A DNA stretch of 64,000 nt, taken from the NCBI GenBank assembly GCA_035275065.1, contig DATENM010000082.1:1-64000 (forward strand), given 5' to 3'. The notes under the pieces were generated by a model. The model was not told the origin of the DNA. It did no database searches and worked only from the letters and a program-made list of their open reading frames with translations. Made by a program: the position numbers and the translations under genes. Positions 19,019 through 26,757 of the stretch are shown piece after piece. Each line of letters begins with the position of its first letter. Within the stretch, counting starts at the first letter, position 1. The stretch is from Blastocatellia bacterium (GTDB lineage: Bacteria; Acidobacteriota; Blastocatellia; UBA7656).

Positions 19019-21121
19019 TTACAGGAGTCTTGCCATCTCGACCCCAGAGCGCCGCTCCACAAGCATTCGCTCAATCAGACGAACGATTTCGGCGGCGGCA
19101 GTGAGCGGCGGCTTGCCTTTGTGATGAATGCCACAGATCGCCGTCGTTGCCGAGTGGTCGAGTGACGGGCTCCAACGCGATGCGCCCGTTGCATTGCGAC
19201 CATAAGTCAGATAAGCCGACAGCGTATTGAGCCCTGTGCCGGGCCGCTCGCCGATCAGGTGAACGACTACTTCGACATCGAGCAACGCGCCGACGTGATA
19301 GCCTGCGCGCACACGCCCATTGTCAATCACCACATCCACGTCGCCGGGCGGGTGGTTTGCCGCGCCGAGCATCCGCCGCAAAGGCGGCAACACGGCGCGC
19401 AAGTTCTCGTTGACCGCATTCGCATTCAAGCCATCAGAGATGACGAACTGTATGCGCGGTCGCTTGCTGCCATAGAGCGCCGCCAGGCGGCGCGCGTCCG
19501 TCTCGCACAAGCTTTCGCCCGAAGGCGGGTGCATCAGGTAATCTTCGCGACTGTTCGCCAGCGTCCGCACGCGCAAGGCGCGCGGCGCGGCGTCACGAAT
19601 CACCGCATCATCCAGGCGCGCGTACAGCGCTCGCCGCGCGTGGCCGTAGAGACTTTGCATGCGCCGCTCGACTTCGGGCGGCGCGGCGTCGTCCGCGCCA
19701 CAGCCGTAGCCGAGATCGAAGCCGCGCTCGGTCAATGCCGCGAGCTTGCGCGCCCCTTCGGCGCGCAGGCTGTCGAAGCTGCGCGACTCGCCGCCGGCTT
19801 TCATGTAGCTCGCGTACAGCGAGGCCGCGTCAGGACGCTCTGCCGCCAACTCACCCGCTTCGTTCATCACGCCCATCGCCATCAATCGCTTCTGCATAGA
19901 CGAGGCGACCCGCTTTTGCGCGCGGCGGCGCAGGCGCGGATGCTCGCGGAATGAGGTCGTCAGATAACCGAGCATCGGGTCGGCGTTGCCGGCAACCGCC
20001 ATCAGATAAGCCGGCGCGGCTTCGACGACAATCTGTTCGGTGAGCGATTGCAAGCGTTCGGGCTCAATGCCCATGTGAAAGGTCGAGCAGACATCCAGGC
20101 CCATCGTCAGGCCGTGCAGCTTCGCCATCACGGTGTCTTCGAGACAGGCGCGCCGCAACTGTGCGGCATCGCGAAAGACTTCGGGGCCGATGAAGCCTGC
20201 AACGTCATTAACGATCATCCACGCGCCGGTCGCTCGTTGCAACAAGCGCGCCAGCCCATAGTTGCGCGCTTCGAGTGTAACCATATCAACGCCTTCGGCG
20301 GCGTTGTTGGTGACGGCTGATCCCTGGCCGGTTTCAAAGTAGAGGCCGCCGAATCCCTTCGCGAGATCGAGCAAACCATCCACGTCCAGCCCGACCATGC
20401 CGGCAAGCGCTTTCGATGTCCCGGCGAGGCTCTGAAACCCGACATCCACGGTCGTGCGCGCCCGCGCCGTCGTCTGCTTGACGATGTCTGATAGCACACA
20501 GTAGCGCGTCGGCAGCTTGAGCCGCTCGACGACGCGGCCCAGCAACTCTTCGAGGCGAATGATGGTCTCGACATCATCGCTCGCCGGGTTGATGCCGAGG
20601 ATAACGTCGCCGCAGCCGTAGCTCAGTCCCTCGAAGATCGAAAAAAGAATCTCTTCTTCATCGTCGCCGGGACTGTTGGGCTGGATGCGCGAGCCGAAAT
20701 GCGACGGCGAGCCGAGCGCCACCGGGCCGCCCGCGAGCGGGTTGAAGAGCGCGCCGGCAACCGTCGCTAGCTCGTCGTCGGTCATCACTTTGACGGCCGC
20801 GGCGATGCTCTCGCTCGACAGGCCGTCGCGGTGACGCCGCGCCCACGCCGCGCCTTGTGGGCTGAGCAGAATGCGCCGCAGCTCGGCAATAGTAAGATGG
20901 CTTACTTCCGCGGCAAGCGCGGAATCGAGCGAGCGGGCGAGCGCGTCGCTCACTTGATCTTCGACGAGCGTGGCGCGACTGATGTCGCCGAGGCGTAAGG
21001 CGGCGACGGCCTGCCGCGCCTCCTGGCGCTCGTGGTCGTCGCGTGTGCCGCCAACCAGCAGGTCGCCTTCTTTGAACTCGTTGGCGCAGGCGAAGATTTG
21101 CTTGAGGTGCTGCGGGTTCAT
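19019..21121 (-). CDS. Fused ethanolamine ammonia-lyase, EutB-EutC in one polypeptide
   Basis: 700 residues from the ATG at 21121. Residues 1-475 are EutB-like: SYGCGDVILGINPASD, FETGQGSA, VDMVTLEARNYGLAR and DVAGFIGPEVF. Residues about 495-700 are EutC-like: LRVRTLANSREDYLMHP, FVISDGLNANAV, VVHLIGERPG and a C-terminal TAAAEIVRLIERML. The enzyme splits ethanolamine into acetaldehyde and ammonia with adenosylcobalamin; in enteric bacteria the two parts are separate subunits. The start codon follows directly on repeat B with no Shine-Dalgarno. An in-frame TTG at 21136 lies inside the repeat. The permease gene is 87 bp upstream. Confidence 0.9.
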   Translation of the reverse strand: MNPQHLKQIFACANEFKEGDLLVGGTRDDHERQEARQAVAALRLGDISRATLVEDQVSDALARSLDSALAAEVSHLTIAELRRILLSPQGAAWARRHRDGLSSESIAAAVKVMTDDELATVAGALFNPLAGGPVALGSPSHFGSRIQPNSPGDDEEEILFSIFEGLSYGCGDVILGINPASDDVETIIRLEELLGRVVERLKLPTRYCVLSDIVKQTTARARTTVDVGFQSLAGTSKALAGMVGLDVDGLLDLAKGFGGLYFETGQGSAVTNNAAEGVDMVTLEARNYGLARLLQRATGAWMIVNDVAGFIGPEVFRDAAQLRRACLEDTVMAKLHGLTMGLDVCSTFHMGIEPERLQSLTEQIVVEAAPAYLMAVAGNADPMLGYLTTSFREHPRLRRRAQKRVASSMQKRLMAMGVMNEAGELAAERPDAASLYASYMKAGGESRSFDSLRAEGARKLAALTERGFDLGYGCGADDAAPPEVERRMQSLYGHARRALYARLDDAVIRDAAPRALRVRTLANSREDYLMHPPSGESLCETDARRLAALYGSKRPRIQFVISDGLNANAVNENLRAVLPPLRRMLGAANHPPGDVDVVIDNGRVRAGYHVGALLDVEVVVHLIGERPGTGLNTLSAYLTYGRNATGASRWSPSLDHSATTAICGIHHKGKPPLTAAAEIVRLIERMLVERRSGVEMARLL

Positions 21122-21125
21122 ATGG

Positions 21126-21185
21126 ATGTAGCGCAAGCTGTTAGCTTGCGCATCGGCTCGCGCAAGCTAACAGCTTGCGCTACAT
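21126..21185. repeat. Palindromic repeat copy B (double unit)
   Basis: Two palindromic units (core arms GCGCAAGCT / AGCTTGCGC, loop GTT or AAC) separated by 8 nt (ATCGGCTC). The full left arm 21126-21151 and right arm 21160-21185 are perfect complements over 26 bp. It occupies most of the spacer between the permease and eutBC and ends 5 bp from the eutBC ATG. Confidence 0.95.
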
Positions 21186-21208
21186 GGCAACCGCAATCGA
21201 CCACTGCT

Positions 21209-22732
21209 TTAATCGCCGGGCGCTTCTTCGGTCAGCGGCTCGACGGCTTCGGCAAGCGGTTGCGGGTCATCGGCTTCATCGCTTTGAAAGGCCGGGCCGG
21301 GAAAACGCCGCCGCTCGCGGGCGAGATAGAAAACGCCGAGCAAGGCCGCAAGCGCCGCCACCGCTTTGCCGGCGCGCATGTCATCGGGGAGGCAGAGAAC
21401 GACGCTAATGAACGCCACCCAGACGAGCGCCACCAGATTGATCGCGGCGCTGAATCGGCCAAGATGCCAGGGGCCGCGAATCGTTCGCCCGGTCTTCAAA
21501 CGATTGCGCCACGACAGGTAGACCGGAATCACATACGACAGGTAAAGGCCGATGACGCTGATGGCCGTGACCGTTTGATAAGCGCCGCTGGAAACCGCCG
21601 CCAGCCACGCGACGACGACCGACAGCCAGATGGCCGCTGCCGGCGTTTGCTGTTTGCGGCTGACGCGCCGCCACAGGCGCGACAAGGGCATCCCATCGTC
21701 GCGCGCAAAGGCATAGACGACGCGCGAGCACCAGGTCACCGCCGATAAGCCGCAGAACCACATCGCCACGCTGACGAGCGCCGAAAAGATGTTGCCAGCG
21801 CGCTCGCCGAGCGCCGCCTGCAAGATCACCAGCACCGCCGGCATCGAGTTGCCGCTGGCGTCGGTCGCGTTCAATACCGCCGTGATGTCTTTGATCGATA
21901 GCGTCAAGGCGATGAGCAGCAGGTAGCCGACGACGCTCGACACGACGACCGCCATGACCATGCCCCACGGGGCGCGGCGGCGCGGATCAACCGTCTCTTC
22001 AGACACGGCCGCCGAAGCGTCGTAGCCGGTGAACGTCCACTGCGCTTGCAGCAGGCCGATGATGAACGCGCCCCAGTAAGGCCAGCCCGACGGGTTGTGG
22101 GTGACGCGCTCGAAGAAGAAACTGGCGGGCTGCTTTGGCGCAAACACCAAGAGCGCGCCGACGATGACGATGATGCCGAGGATGTGAACCGCGACGCTCA
22201 GGTCGTTGAGCCGCGCCACCAGCCGTATGCCGTAATGATTGACCAGCGCGTGCGACAACAGAATGGCAGCGTAGACGAGCAGGAGATTTTTTGTCGAAGC
22301 CTCTAGCCCCATGAGCGGCGTGACGAACAGCGCGCAGCCATAATCAACCCCGGCCAGCAAGGTCAGGTTGCCGACGATGTTGAACCACGCCGTGAACCAG
22401 CCCCAGCCTTTGCCGCCCAGCCGCGACGACCAGTGATACATCGCCCCCGAAGTCGGCAGCGCCGAAGCCAGCTCGGCCATGCTCAGGGCCACGGCCAGCG
22501 TGAAGACGGTCACCAGCGGCCAGCCCCAGGCCATCTCTGCCGGCCCGCCCATCGTCAGGCCGTGACCGTAGAGCGTCACCGCGCCGGTCAATATCGAGAT
22601 GATCGAAAACGACAGCGCAAAATTCGAGAAGCCGCCCATGGTGCGAAACAGTTCCTGGGCGTAGCCGAGGCGGCGCAGCTCGCGCGCGTCCTCGGCGGCG
22701 TCCGGTTTGTGGTGCGTTGTCGGTGTGGTCAT
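21209..22732 (-). CDS. APC-superfamily permease, amino acid/choline transporter type; probable ethanolamine importer
   Basis: 507 residues with about 12 membrane helices. The N-terminus shows the motif of the amino acid-choline transporter group: LRRLGYAQELFRTMGGFSNF, then ALSMAELASALPTSGAMYHW. The stretch TGYDASAAVSEETVDPRRRA is the conserved TM6-loop region of this group. Members carry choline, GABA or polyamines. The location directly upstream of eutBC on the same strand makes ethanolamine the likely substrate (inference). A sigma70-like promoter precedes it. Confidence 0.88.
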   Translation of the reverse strand: MTTPTTHHKPDAAEDARELRRLGYAQELFRTMGGFSNFALSFSIISILTGAVTLYGHGLTMGGPAEMAWGWPLVTVFTLAVALSMAELASALPTSGAMYHWSSRLGGKGWGWFTAWFNIVGNLTLLAGVDYGCALFVTPLMGLEASTKNLLLVYAAILLSHALVNHYGIRLVARLNDLSVAVHILGIIVIVGALLVFAPKQPASFFFERVTHNPSGWPYWGAFIIGLLQAQWTFTGYDASAAVSEETVDPRRRAPWGMVMAVVVSSVVGYLLLIALTLSIKDITAVLNATDASGNSMPAVLVILQAALGERAGNIFSALVSVAMWFCGLSAVTWCSRVVYAFARDDGMPLSRLWRRVSRKQQTPAAAIWLSVVVAWLAAVSSGAYQTVTAISVIGLYLSYVIPVYLSWRNRLKTGRTIRGPWHLGRFSAAINLVALVWVAFISVVLCLPDDMRAGKAVAALAALLGVFYLARERRRFPGPAFQSDEADDPQPLAEAVEPLTEEAPGD

Positions 22733-22761
22733 AAGCGCCCGACCTCAAGCGGATCGAGGCT

Positions 22762-22790
22762 AGTATAGGACAAAAGGCAGAGCTTGTCGC
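22762..22790 (-). promoter_or_regulatory. Predicted sigma70 promoter for the permease-eutBC unit
   Basis: On the minus strand: GCGACA (22790-22785), 17 bp, TATACT (22767-22762). Matches are 4/6 and 5/6. The start would be near 22755, 23 nt before the permease ATG. It abuts the stop codon of the DUF488 gene. Confidence 0.5.
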
Positions 22791-23258
22791 TTACCAGATC
22801 GATGGGATCTGTGACTCGTCGCATTCCAGCAGCTCACCATCAGGAAGGATGTGCAGCAGGCGAGCGCCACGCGCCCGCAGCGGCACCGCCAGCAACCCGA
22901 CGCGGTGGCAGTTGGCGCGCGGCTCGCGGGTGTGCTGTGTCAGCGGGCGCGACTCCGAGCACATGATGGCGACGCGCATCTCTGCCGCCAGCTCCATAAC
23001 GCGCTCCAGTCCGCGTGCCAGCTCCTCAGGCGGCGCGACCACCTTGCCGCCGCATTCCGGCAGGTGCTCGTAGCCGATGCCGCTTGCGCGCAAGCCATCG
23101 CGCAGCGCCGCGCCATTGTACTGCGGCCAGCGCGAGCGTGCCGAGCTGCGCACGTCGCAGACGAAGTCGATGCCATGCCGCTTGAGCAGTCCGAGGAAAT
23201 AATCGAGCGGGTGGCGACCGTGGCCGATGCTATAAATCGTGACCGCTGTGGTTGACAT
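22791..23258 (-). CDS. DUF488 family protein
   Basis: 155 residues. The family signature is present: YSIGHGRHPLDYFLGLL at the N-terminus, CDVRSSARSRWPQYN, and the conserved CSESRP with the later NCHR. These Cys and His residues suggest a metal or redox site, but no biochemical role is established. It lies upstream of the ethanolamine genes, and the promoter between suggests independent transcription. Confidence 0.88.
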   Translation of the reverse strand: MSTTAVTIYSIGHGRHPLDYFLGLLKRHGIDFVCDVRSSARSRWPQYNGAALRDGLRASGIGYEHLPECGGKVVAPPEELARGLERVMELAAEMRVAIMCSESRPLTQHTREPRANCHRVGLLAVPLRARGARLLHILPDGELLECDESQIPSIW

Positions 23259-23375
23259 ACCGACTTCATTTTACAGACGGGCACGGCTCGCGAACAGCCA
23301 CGCCCGCTTTTCATCAGGCGGTTCGCTGTGGAATGATTGAGACGACGGCGGATCAAGCAGCGAGGCGAATCGAGG

Positions 23376-23570
23376 ATGACTTATACAATCATCATCCGCA
23401 ATCCCATCATCGGCCACGAAGTCATGCGCATCGAAACCGACAACGAGCCGCTGGCGATGGACGAGGCCGAATCGCTCTCCAGGCGTCACGGCATCGCGTC
23501 GGTGACGGACGGCGCGGGCGTCGAGATTGCCCGCTTCCGTTATGGCGCGCCGGAGTTTGCCCGAGCTTGA
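23376..23570 (+). CDS. Small hypothetical protein
   Basis: 64 residues from the ATG at 23376; an in-frame TTG at 23337 would add 13 Arg-rich residues. The sequence TYTIIIRNPIIGHEVMRIET, then GIASVTDGAGVEIARFRYG, predicts a beta-beta-alpha-beta mini-domain. It ends 30 bp before the cyclophilin gene on the same strand, so the two may be cotranscribed. No family recognised. Confidence 0.6.
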   Translation: MTYTIIIRNPIIGHEVMRIETDNEPLAMDEAESLSRRHGIASVTDGAGVEIARFRYGAPEFARA

Positions 23571-23600
23571 TCCTGCGACAATCATCGGGAGATTGATCTC

Positions 23601-24779
23601 ATGCGCTCGCAAACCAGAATCACTTCGATACGGCAGGCGCGGCAGCGGCGCGCCTGCCGTCAGCTCATCATGATCTTTTTCGTTGTCGCCGCACTGGTGA
23701 CCATCCTCGCGCCGCGCCCGCGGCCTCAAGAGAAGAAGCGCGCCCGGTCAGACGCTCTGGTGACGCCCGCCGAAGCCGCCCAGCTCGAAGCCGTCATCAC
23801 CACAGAGATGGGCGTGATCCGTTTCCAGTTCTTGCCCGACAAAGCGCCGCGCCACGCACAGCAGTTCATCAAGTGGGCGCGCGAAGGTTTTTACGATGGC
23901 TCGGCCTTCTTTCGCATGTTCTCGCGCGGCCTGATTCAAGGCGGCGACCCGAACCTCAAAGACCCGGCCAAGCCGCGCGAGCAGTGGGGCACGGGCGCGC
24001 TCAACCTGTTGCCCGACGAGATCAGCGACGTCAAGCACGTACGCGGCACGGTGTCGGCGGCGCGCATACCGGGCAAGGCCAACAGCGACGGCGCGCAGTT
24101 CTTCATTTGCGCCGGCCCGCAGTCACAGCTCGATGGCCAGTTCTCGGCGTTTGGCGAGGTCACCGATGGCATCGAGGTGGTTGATAAAATTTCGCTCGTC
24201 CCGGTTGACGCGGCGCAACGCGCCGTCACGCCCATCAAGATCGTCAGCGTCAAGATCGAGCCGAAGCGCGTCGAGCCGTTCAAAGATGCGACCGTTGACC
24301 AGATGCGCAAAGATGTGCGGCTACACACCAGCTTCGGTGACATCACCGTGGAGATGGAGCCCGATCTTGCGCCCGAGCATGTCAGGAATTTTTTGAAGCT
24401 CGTCTCGTCGGGCTGGTACGACCACACGGCGTTCCATCGCGTTGTGCCGGGCTTCGTCGTGCAGGGCGGCGCCGGGCCGACGCGCGCCGGCGGCGCCGGG
24501 CATTATGCAGACAAGTGGGTGCATCCGCTCAAAGCCGAAATCTCGGCGGTCAAACATATTCGCGGCACGCTCTCGATGGCGCGCGGCGAAGACCCGAACT
24601 CGGCGACGACCTCGTTTTTCATCGTGCTTGGGCCGGCTCCGCACCTCGACAACAAGTACAGCGTTTTTGGCAAAGTCGTGGACGGCTTCGATACGTTGGA
24701 GCGCATCGAAGCGGTGCCGCGCCAGGGCGAATTGCCGACCCTGCGCGTCGAGTTAATCGAAGCCAGCATCAAGCCATAA
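23601..24779 (+). CDS. Tandem-cyclophilin peptidyl-prolyl isomerase, membrane-anchored or secreted
   Basis: 392 residues. A hydrophobic segment at 22-40 (LIMIFFVVAALVTILA) exports or anchors the protein. Cyclophilin domain 1 spans about 60-215 (FFRMFSRGLIQGGD, DGAQFFICAG, FSAFGEVTDG) and domain 2 about 235-390 (FHRVVPGFVVQGGA, ATTSFFIVLG, YSVFGKVVDG). Domain 2 keeps the catalytic FHRV Arg; domain 1 has FFRM. Both keep a Q/TSFFI-type core. Two complete cyclophilins in one exported chain is uncommon. It probably assists folding of envelope proteins. Confidence 0.92.
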   Translation: MRSQTRITSIRQARQRRACRQLIMIFFVVAALVTILAPRPRPQEKKRARSDALVTPAEAAQLEAVITTEMGVIRFQFLPDKAPRHAQQFIKWAREGFYDGSAFFRMFSRGLIQGGDPNLKDPAKPREQWGTGALNLLPDEISDVKHVRGTVSAARIPGKANSDGAQFFICAGPQSQLDGQFSAFGEVTDGIEVVDKISLVPVDAAQRAVTPIKIVSVKIEPKRVEPFKDATVDQMRKDVRLHTSFGDITVEMEPDLAPEHVRNFLKLVSSGWYDHTAFHRVVPGFVVQGGAGPTRAGGAGHYADKWVHPLKAEISAVKHIRGTLSMARGEDPNSATTSFFIVLGPAPHLDNKYSVFGKVVDGFDTLERIEAVPRQGELPTLRVELIEASIKP

Positions 24780-24850
24780 GCGCCTTGTGGTTTCAAACTT
24801 GCAAATTTCAGAGTCAAGGTGGCGCTTGATCTTCAGCGAAGGAGCGTGTG

Positions 24851-25015
24851 ATGGCAGACGAACGGAACACATGTGATCACATCGGCTGTAGCTGTACCCC
24901 CACAGGCGACAGCGACTATTGCAGCCCATATTGCGAAACCGCTGGCAGCACTGTAGAGCTGGCTTGCAATTGCGGCCATGCAAACTGCGCCTCGGCGTTA
25001 GGAACCACCGTTTAA
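24851..25015 (+). CDS. Metallothionein-like Cys-rich small protein
   Basis: 54 residues, with AAGGAG 6 nt before the ATG and a perfect palindromic terminator after. It has eight Cys (residues 8, 13, 15, 24, 28, 39, 41, 46) and His at 10 and 43. The pattern CDHIGCSC, then YCSPYC, then CNCGHANC matches the bacterial (SmtA/BmtA-type) metallothionein fold, where Cys and His bind Zn or Cd in a cluster. Likely metal storage or detoxification. The spacing of ligands differs somewhat from cyanobacterial SmtA, so the assignment is by pattern. Confidence 0.82.
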   Translation: MADERNTCDHIGCSCTPTGDSDYCSPYCETAGSTVELACNCGHANCASALGTTV

Positions 25016-25024
25016 CCGGCGACC

Positions 25025-25052
25025 AAAGGCGAGGGGCGCGCCCCTCGCCTTT
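25025..25052 (+). terminator. Intrinsic terminator, perfect 28-bp palindrome
   Basis: AAAGGCGAGGGGCG followed directly by its complement, ending CCTTT, 9 bp after the stop of the metallothionein-like gene. With A and T runs on both sides it could work in either direction. Confidence 0.8.
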
Positions 25053-25325
25053 GGCTTTACTGCGCGCCACGTCCCATCCCCGCCCGGCGGTTGCTCTCAC
25101 GTACATAGAAGGCTAGGATTATTATTAAAGCGCTAAAAGCGACGAGGAGACCTCCATCCGATTACCTGAGCGTGACCGAAGGGGCGTCCCGAAATGTCCA
25201 GTGGAAATTTAATCCGGCGAATCGCTCGTTTGACAGGGTGATGACTGCCGGTTACTCATGATCTTATAGCCGCCTTGTTGCCGCGGCGCGGGCGATGGTT
25301 GCGGATAGAGAAGCGAGACGTAGTG
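25053..25325. other. Intergenic region upstream of the RND efflux operon
   Basis: No gene seen. A TTGACA box stands at 25230-25235, but the hexamer 17 bp downstream (TACTCA) is a poor -10. It probably contains the promoter and any regulator site for the adaptor gene; no repressor gene is adjacent. Confidence 0.4.
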
Positions 25326-26672
25326 ATGAATAAAGATTTAAAGACGGGCTTGATAGGCAGGGCCTTCACAAGCAACGGGAACAGGAAGATGAAGCCAGGG
25401 CCGGCCGGCGTGTTGGCGATTGCGGTTATGCTTGCGGCGCTGGCTGCGGCAGGTTGCTCGAAAGCTCGCGCGACGGCGCCGCCGCCCAGTCCGCCCGAAG
25501 TCGAAGTCGTTCAGGTCGAGCAACGCGACGTGCCGATTTATAACGAATGGATCGGCACGCTCGACGGCACCATAAACGCCGATATCAAATCGCAGGTCAC
25601 CGGTTACCTGCTCAGCAAGAACTACGCCGAAGGCTCGTTTGTCAGGAAGGGCCAGTTGCTTTTCGAGATCGATCCGCGCCCGTTCCAGGCGACCGTAGAT
25701 CAGGCCAGGGGCGAGCTTGCCAAAGCGCAAGGACAGTTCGGCCAGGCCGAAGCGCAATTGCAGCAGGCCCAGGCCCAGCTCGCGCAGGCCGAAGCCAACC
25801 AGGGCAAGACGCAGCTCGACGCCGACCGCTATACCAAGCTGGTTAAGAGCGGCGTCGGCACGCAACAGGAATATGACAATGCCGTGCAGGCCAACTTAGC
25901 CGCCAAAGCAAATGTCAAAGCCGCCGAGGCCGGCGTCAAGACGGCGCGCGCCGGCGTCGAATCGGCACGCTCGCAGATCAAAGCCGCCGAAGCAACGGTG
26001 CGCACGGCGGAGCTTAATCTCGGCTTCACACGGATCACCGCGCCGATTGACGGCGTCGCCGGGGTCGCCGCGGTGCAGGTCGGCAATCTGGTCAACCCCA
26101 TTAACCCGAACAGCCCGGCGCTCACCACCATCTCGTCGGTTGATCCGATCCGCGTCTGGTTCACCGCGGGCGAACAGGAATACCTGAACACCATACGCGG
26201 CACGATGGTCGAGAACGGCCACGGCGCGGTCAAGAAAATGGAGCTTGAGCTGGTCCTGTCTGATGGCACGGTCTACCCGCACAAAGGCCAGTTCTACATG
26301 GCCGACCGCAGCGTTGATCCGAAGACCGGCGCGATCAAGCTGGCCGGCCTCTTCCCCAATCCCGGCAACGCGCTGCGCCCCGGCGAATACGGGCGCGTCC
26401 GCGCCATCATCAGCACGCGAGCCGGGGCGCTGCTGGTGCCGCAACGCGCCGTCACCGAATTGCAGGGCAGCTATCGCGTCGCCGTCGTCGGCCCCGACAA
26501 CAAAGTCAGCATACGGCCCGTCAAGGTCGGCGAGCGCGTCGGCTCGGATTGGATCATCGAGGACGGCCTGAAAGCCGGCGAGATGGTCGTCGTCGAAGGC
26601 ACGCAAAAAGTCCGGCCCGACATGGCCGTGACGCCCAAGCCCTTCACCGCGCCGACAGTTGAAAGCAAGTGA
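25326..26672 (+). CDS. RND efflux periplasmic adaptor (membrane fusion) lipoprotein
   Basis: 448 residues from the ATG at 25326; an internal ATG at 25389 would give a cleaner signal peptide. A hydrophobic stretch ends LAALAAAGC, a lipobox with acylated Cys. The order is the AcrA/MexA one: lipoyl half (VTGYLLSKNYAEGSFVRKGQ), coiled-coil hairpin (about 140-245, repeats of QAEAQLQQAQAQ), second lipoyl half (TRITAPIDGVAG), beta-barrel, and membrane-proximal domain. It links the pump to an outer-membrane channel. No TolC-type channel gene is in the window. Confidence 0.93.
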   Translation: MNKDLKTGLIGRAFTSNGNRKMKPGPAGVLAIAVMLAALAAAGCSKARATAPPPSPPEVEVVQVEQRDVPIYNEWIGTLDGTINADIKSQVTGYLLSKNYAEGSFVRKGQLLFEIDPRPFQATVDQARGELAKAQGQFGQAEAQLQQAQAQLAQAEANQGKTQLDADRYTKLVKSGVGTQQEYDNAVQANLAAKANVKAAEAGVKTARAGVESARSQIKAAEATVRTAELNLGFTRITAPIDGVAGVAAVQVGNLVNPINPNSPALTTISSVDPIRVWFTAGEQEYLNTIRGTMVENGHGAVKKMELELVLSDGTVYPHKGQFYMADRSVDPKTGAIKLAGLFPNPGNALRPGEYGRVRAIISTRAGALLVPQRAVTELQGSYRVAVVGPDNKVSIRPVKVGERVGSDWIIEDGLKAGEMVVVEGTQKVRPDMAVTPKPFTAPTVESK

Positions 26673-26731
26673 TGTGACGCGAGCTGTTAGCTTGCGCTGT
26701 GATTCGCGCAAGCTAACAGCTCGCGCCACAT
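26672..26731. repeat. Palindromic repeat copy C (double unit) inside the RND operon
   Basis: Left arm 26672-26697 and right arm 26706-26731 pair over 26 bp with one mismatch; the spacer is 8 nt (TGTGATTC). The repeat starts at the last base of the adaptor stop codon and fills most of the 85-bp gap before the pump gene. Confidence 0.93.
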
Positions 26732-26757
26732 GGCCCCTCTAACTAAGGACTGATGTC

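Noticed and set aside
21122..21136. TTG start for eutBC at 21136
   Set aside because: It lies in the palindromic repeat and would encode repeat-derived residues; the ATG at 21121 fits the EutB N-terminus.
25230..25258. TTGACA box as promoter of the RND operon
   Set aside because: The spaced -10 hexamer matches only 2/6.
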